Source: Holdemania sp. Marseille-P2844
GTDB lineage: Bacteria; Bacillota_I; Bacilli_A; Erysipelotrichales; Erysipelotrichaceae
Length of the DNA stretch: 64,000 nt
Direction: 5' to 3'
Assembly: GCF_900120005.1 (NCBI RefSeq)
Contig: NZ_LT635450.1
Span: 1-64,000, forward strand
Shown here: positions 60,219 to 64,000 of the stretch, piece after piece
How the letters are laid out: every line of letters starts with the position of its first letter
Numbering within the stretch: position 1 is the stretch's first letter
Translations under genes and position numbers: made by a program
The notes under the pieces: model-generated
The model's input: only the letters and a program-made list of their open reading frames with translations
Database searches by the model: none
Told to the model about the DNA's origin: nothing

Positions 60219-61379
60219 TCAGGCTGCATTAGGCAAGGTCTGCGGTTGAATTTCACAGACATAATATTGCAGCTTTGCCTGATCGGCCGGATAGCGCTTA
60301 TGGAAACGCGTACAAATCCGCTGCGCCGCGATCTCGCCGTCTTCCTGCCGCCGCAGATTCATCATCACCGCGTACTGACTTCTGGAAATCCGGCAGAAAA
60401 TATCGCTGCTGCGCAGTTCGCTTTCCAACACCCGGCTCAGATATTCCAGCTGATCGTTTTCCGGCTGCGCGCCTTTAATGCTCCGCAGTTCCATCATCAT
60501 CAGATAGAAGCTGTCCCGTGACCGTTGAATTTCCCGCACCCGCGCCTGATACAGCTTTTGAAAAACGGATCGATCGCAGAAAAACGCCAGCGGTTCGCTG
60601 ATATCCTCGTTCAGGGAAGAAACCAGTTCCTCCATCGTCACCGCTTCGCCGTTTTCCACGCTGATAAAATAGATCAATGCCTGCGACTTGCCCTGGAATT
60701 CAATTCCATACTCCTTCCGAAACGCCGCCGCGACCTGTTCATAATAATGAATCGCTTCGTTGTATTGCCGCTGTCGGATCATCACCCGGAGCATCAGATA
60801 GTTGACCTGATCGTTAAACGGTTCGACTGCCAAAAGCGCCTTGTATAAATTCTGCGCTTGTTGAACCAGCTCGTTCTGTTCCAGATCCTCCGCGATTTTA
60901 TCGGTGATGTTCAGAACTTTCTGCCACTGTTTTTCCCGTTCCTCCACAATCCACGCGTCTTCCAGATCCGCTAGAAATTCGCCCTGGATTAAGCTCGTCA
61001 ACGTTTTGGCGTCGCCGCAGTCGGGCCGCAGCGCAATCTTGTCCAGATGCGCAATATCCAGATCGAAATCCGCCGACGGATTCAATCGGTAACCGCCCCG
61101 GACGGTCTGGATCCAATCCCGGCCGCCTCCGCCCGGCAGTTCTTCCAGCGCTTTGCGCAAGCGGAAAATGGCGAACTTCAGCGCGTTCAGCGGATTCCGG
61201 CTGTCCGGCCAGAATACTTCAATTAACTGTTCCTTGGTGATGGCCCGGTCGCGGTGAAGGATCAAATAGGCGAAAATGGAAGCGATCTGCTTTCCCATTG
61301 AAGCCCCGAAGTTGATTTCCTTTCCCCGCACCCGAAGCGTAAACTTTCCCATCATCGTGATTTTCCACTTCATGTTCAT
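60219..61379 (-). CDS. BTAD regulator with degenerate GGDEF-like C-terminus
   Basis: A 386-residue protein. The N-terminal OmpR-like winged helix (about 1-95) has QIASIFAYLILHRDRAITKE and WPDSRNPLNALKFAIFRLRKAL. A BTAD helical-repeat domain (about 100-235) follows. The C-terminal part (about 260-380) resembles a GGDEF fold, with SFYLMMMELRSIKG and DIFCRISRSQYAVMM, but the GGDEF motif reads SRSQY, so it should be inactive. The start ATG at 61379 follows TGAGG. It may integrate second-messenger or other signals; target unknown. Confidence 0.82.
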   Translation of the reverse strand: MNMKWKITMMGKFTLRVRGKEINFGASMGKQIASIFAYLILHRDRAITKEQLIEVFWPDSRNPLNALKFAIFRLRKALEELPGGGGRDWIQTVRGGYRLNPSADFDLDIAHLDKIALRPDCGDAKTLTSLIQGEFLADLEDAWIVEEREKQWQKVLNITDKIAEDLEQNELVQQAQNLYKALLAVEPFNDQVNYLMLRVMIRQRQYNEAIHYYEQVAAAFRKEYGIEFQGKSQALIYFISVENGEAVTMEELVSSLNEDISEPLAFFCDRSVFQKLYQARVREIQRSRDSFYLMMMELRSIKGAQPENDQLEYLSRVLESELRSSDIFCRISRSQYAVMMNLRRQEDGEIAAQRICTRFHKRYPADQAKLQYYVCEIQPQTLPNAA

Positions 61380-61446
61380 CCACGTGTACCTCACATTATC
61401 ATCAGTGTAACAAATTTTCCGGCAAATGAGAAATACAATCTCAAAA

Positions 61447-61716
61447 TTATTTGAGGTTAGCCAGAATCACGGCCGCGGCGATCAGATTTTCAAGCCCCGC
61501 CAGAACTGCAATCCGGACAAACGAAGGTTTTGATACCTTGTGATGAGCGATGATCATGCCTGCGGCCAGCCCCAGTGCGCCGCCCAGAAAAGCGAGCGTA
61601 AAAAACACCCTTTCAGGAACCCGCCAGCGATGGGTGCGGGCGCAGAATTTATCCCATAGACACAACACGATTTCCGCCAGGTTCACAAACCAGAAGGCAT
61701 AGAAGCCAAAATTCAT
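61447..61716 (-). CDS. DUF1294 family membrane protein
   Basis: An 89-residue protein with three membrane segments (about 3-22, 37-58, 66-86). The family hallmark DKFCARTHRWRVPERVFF lies between the first two, followed by GGALGLAAGMIIAHHKVSK. The function is unknown. Its ATG overlaps the stop of the M24 peptidase gene by four bases, so it is co-transcribed. Confidence 0.9.
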   Translation of the reverse strand: MNFGFYAFWFVNLAEIVLCLWDKFCARTHRWRVPERVFFTLAFLGGALGLAAGMIIAHHKVSKPSFVRIAVLAGLENLIAAAVILANLK

Positions 61717-62768
61717 AACACCGGCTGATCCTTCGGATCATGGTTGAGTACCTCGCAGCCGTCACTGGTCACCAGCACAAGGTCCTCAATCCGTACCCCG
61801 CCGACACCCGGCAGATAGATCCCCGGTTCAATCGAGAAGCACATGCCTTCCTCAACGACGATCTCATCGACCGCGCTGACGTCGAATGGTTCATGCACGC
61901 TTAAACCGATCCCATGTCCGGTACGGTGGATGAAATATGAACCATAGCCCGCTTCCTCAATCACCTGACGGCAGGCCCGGTCAATGTCGCAGAACCGCAC
62001 GCCCGGCTTCACTGCCGCAATTCCCGCCAGATTCGCCCGCCGCACGGTCTCATAGACCTCTTCCATTGTGTTCTGCCCGACGAAGTATGTCCGCGTCATG
62101 TCCGAACAATACCCTTCAAATTGACAGCCCATGTCGACGATCACCGACATGCCTTCTTCTAAAACCTTATCTGACGGCACGGCATGCGGATCGGCGCAGT
62201 TTTCCGCAAACGCGACGATCGTGTCGAAGGACGGATCGCTGTCCGCCAGTTCCCTGAATGCCGCGTTGATTTCCTGTTCCAGCTGCTTCTCACTCTTGCC
62301 CACCTGAATCAGCTCGCGCACCCGTGCCATGACTTTATCGTTATTCAGCGAAGCCTGGCGCATCTTTGCCTGCTCGGACGGATCCTTAACGCTGCGGATG
62401 CGGTCGACAAGATTACCGTCGACGATTTCCAGATCCGGGCGCAGCGCCATCAGACGGATCAGAAAGCCTGCGGACCAGAACTTGTCGATCCCGACCTTCC
62501 CGCTTAAGAATTGGGAAACGACCTGTACCCCATCCTCGGTATCGTTGTAGCGGACAAGCTCAAAGTCAGCCTGAGGGGTCATCGGAAACAGCTCGTTAAG
62601 CACCAGCTTCGGCAACCCTTCCGTCGTAACGACTAATGCGATCAGCCGTTCGCCGCAAGAGAAGCGGCGCCCGATAAAATATTCGACCGCGCTGTGATCG
62701 GAAATCACACAAGCACGCAGCCCTTCCTCCTGCATTTTCTTTTGAAGTCGTTCTACCCGTTCTTTCAT
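61713..62768 (-). CDS. M24 family Xaa-Pro peptidase
   Basis: A 351-residue cytoplasmic metallopeptidase of the PepP/PepQ type that removes N-terminal residues before proline or splits X-Pro dipeptides. An N-terminal creatinase-like domain (1-120) is followed by a pita-bread catalytic domain. Metal ligands are in VIVDMGCQFEGYCSDMTRT (two Asp), HRTGHGIGLSVHE (His), FSIEPGIYL (Glu) and GGVRIEDLVLV (Glu). The start follows AAAGGATAAAAGG. The DUF1294 gene overlaps its end. Confidence 0.93.
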   Translation of the reverse strand: MKERVERLQKKMQEEGLRACVISDHSAVEYFIGRRFSCGERLIALVVTTEGLPKLVLNELFPMTPQADFELVRYNDTEDGVQVVSQFLSGKVGIDKFWSAGFLIRLMALRPDLEIVDGNLVDRIRSVKDPSEQAKMRQASLNNDKVMARVRELIQVGKSEKQLEQEINAAFRELADSDPSFDTIVAFAENCADPHAVPSDKVLEEGMSVIVDMGCQFEGYCSDMTRTYFVGQNTMEEVYETVRRANLAGIAAVKPGVRFCDIDRACRQVIEEAGYGSYFIHRTGHGIGLSVHEPFDVSAVDEIVVEEGMCFSIEPGIYLPGVGGVRIEDLVLVTSDGCEVLNHDPKDQPVL

Positions 62769-62793
62769 GATGTTTTCCTTTTATCCTTTCTTT

Positions 62794-63951
62794 TTACTTC
62801 GTTTCAAACCGGGAGCAATCCGGTTTCTGTCTTTCTGCAAGCACTGACGGCTCTTCCGCCAAGAGCGGCGCTTGTTTCCTTACGGCGATGTCTTCCGCAT
62901 GCGACTTGAGGGACGCCGGTTCCGCTTTCTCTGGCGTTGATCCGGCTTCCTCGGCCAGAACCACGTTGAGCCATTTGCGGTGGGCTCCGACGATCGGTAT
63001 CGTGTCCAGCTGATCTTCAGCGATCCAGAAGCAATGCTCCGGCAGCGCTTCGTTGACCTGATTGTTCCATTGTCCGCGATAACATTCCATATTCCACACA
63101 CGATGGGAAAACACATGCTTGCGCCGTCCCTTATAATCGAGCTGATCCGTGAGTTCCAGCGGCACCGCGCTTTGCGGCAGACGGTACAGTCCTTCCATCA
63201 GCCCGTCCGACCAGTCGTCGCTCAGCAGAATCTGATGTTGATCGTTCTCGATCCAATACGTATACAGCTGCAGTTCCAGCGGCGGTTTCGCCTTTTTCTT
63301 GACTGGGTATTGACGCCAGCTGCCATCCTGCCCCGCGCCGCACATCGGCGCTAACGGACAAAGCAGGCACTGAGGATTTTTCGGCGTGCAGACCAGCGCG
63401 CCGATCTCCATCATCGCCTGGGTAAACACCGCGGGATCGCTGCCCTCCATCCAGTCGTACACCTGACGCCAAACAAAATCAACCGTCGTTTTCTTCGTGA
63501 TATCCTCGCCATATCGGAGCACGCGCGTCGTCACCCGCAGGACGTTGCCATCGACGGCCGGTGCGCGCAGGCCGTAAGCGATGCTGCCGATCGCCCCGGC
63601 AGTGTAAAAGCCAATCCCGGGTATCGTGCGCAGCTGTTCGACATCGGCCGGCAAGATTCCGCCATAGCGCCCGGCCACAACCTTCGCGCCCTCATGCAGC
63701 TTGCGCGCCCGGTTATAATAGCCTAACCCCTGCCAACCATGCAGCACATCTTCTATCGGCGCCTTGGCTAACGCTTCCACGGTCGGCCAGCGCTCCATCC
63801 AGCGCCTGTAATACGGAAGCATGGAATCGATCCGCGTCTGCTGCGCCATGATCTCGCTGACCCAGATTGCATAGGGATCACGGGTCTGGCGGAATGGCAG
63901 CTCGCGATGATGGATCTTATACCATGCGCATAGTTCTTCCTGAAAATTCAT
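62794..63951 (-). CDS. mutY: A/G-specific adenine glycosylase MutY
   Basis: A 385-residue DNA repair glycosylase that removes adenine paired with 8-oxoguanine. The helix-hairpin-helix is in LRTIPGIGFYTAGAIGSIAYG (about 103-123), followed by VDGNVLRV with the catalytic Asp. The Fe-S ligands are C-X6-C-X2-C-X5-C in CTPKNPQCLLCPLAPMC. A C-terminal Nudix-like 8-oxoG recognition domain (about 215-330) follows, then an unusual 50-residue tail rich in Glu, Ala, Pro and Lys. The ATG at 63951 follows GGTGAAG, and TACAAT just upstream (63969-63974) is a likely -10. Confidence 0.95.
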   Translation of the reverse strand: MNFQEELCAWYKIHHRELPFRQTRDPYAIWVSEIMAQQTRIDSMLPYYRRWMERWPTVEALAKAPIEDVLHGWQGLGYYNRARKLHEGAKVVAGRYGGILPADVEQLRTIPGIGFYTAGAIGSIAYGLRAPAVDGNVLRVTTRVLRYGEDITKKTTVDFVWRQVYDWMEGSDPAVFTQAMMEIGALVCTPKNPQCLLCPLAPMCGAGQDGSWRQYPVKKKAKPPLELQLYTYWIENDQHQILLSDDWSDGLMEGLYRLPQSAVPLELTDQLDYKGRRKHVFSHRVWNMECYRGQWNNQVNEALPEHCFWIAEDQLDTIPIVGAHRKWLNVVLAEEAGSTPEKAEPASLKSHAEDIAVRKQAPLLAEEPSVLAERQKPDCSRFETK

Positions 63952-64000
63952 TTTCTTCACCGCGCTTATTGTACCGTGTTTTCCGTTAAAACTCAAACTT

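Noticed and set aside
60005-60232. 75-codon frame with Lys-rich protein-like sequence.
   Set aside because: It runs through the terminator hairpin of the BTAD gene and has no ribosome binding site.

Overview
The window looks like a chromosomal segment of a low-to-mid GC Bacillota. Many genes have strong GGAGG-type ribosome binding sites, sigma-A promoters of TTGACA/TATAAT type are common, rho-independent terminators are abundant, and there are a CIRCE element, a SipW-type signal peptidase, an RpiR regulator with mannose-family PTS subunits, and a Bacillus-like rRNA leader. The gene mix (QueH, flavinylated FAD lipoproteins, aspartate fermentation, GH88) fits an anaerobic gut Erysipelotrichia such as a Holdemania relative. 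The phylum is fairly secure; the genus is a guess.

Layout. 1-0.13 kb: promoter and leader of a leftward rRNA operon whose 16S gene lies just outside the window. 0.7-4 kb: a small coiled-coil gene divergent from the queuosine genes tgt-queA-queH. 4.1-6.7 kb: a TetR gene convergent with an exported FMN/FAD reductase that carries an 18-bp palindromic operator at its promoter. 6.9-12 kb: MgtE, a DUF1848 protein, a HAD phosphatase, a DedA-like protein, a 52-residue ORF and YitT. 12.1-15 kb: a LysR regulator, a SipW-type signal peptidase with its likely small exported substrate, and a small Xre regulator. 15.4-24 kb: housekeeping genes (cyclophilin, GNAT, DUF885 lipoprotein, ABC-F, HAD, rRNA methylase, nitrilase). 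24-28 kb: unsaturated glucuronyl hydrolase, RpiR regulator, and PTS EIIA and EIIB without EIIC/EIID.

28-38 kb: a coiled-coil protein, a phosphoesterase lipoprotein, a second exported FAD/FMN reductase divergent from a LysR gene, a decayed region with a recognisable flavodoxin-family pseudogene, a Nudix enzyme, a bactofilin and an Rpn-family nuclease. 38.5-44.2 kb: one leftward operon fumA-fumB-DUF523-aspA-malic enzyme-PatB-like lyase, which would take aspartate through fumarate and malate to pyruvate. 45-49 kb: a LysR-ogt-DUF3795-def-Imm5 cluster divergent from a two-gene chromate transporter. 50-64 kb: CutC, Xre, a small Cys-rich protein, CIRCE-controlled htpG, an HD-GYP protein, a CDF transporter opposite a WYL regulator with a shared palindrome, an orphan LytTR regulator, a BTAD regulator with a GGDEF-like tail, DUF1294, an M24 peptidase and MutY.

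How it fits together. The aspartate operon yields fumarate, and two predicted extracytoplasmic flavin reductases lie nearby. Both appear to lack residues typical of fumarate reductase, so their acceptors are probably other small molecules. I see no tRNA gene, CRISPR array, intact transposon or prophage. The less usual elements are several short tandem repeats, several operator-like palindromes, a peptide deformylase with an altered motif 1, and a Shine-Dalgarno sequence buried in a terminator hairpin.
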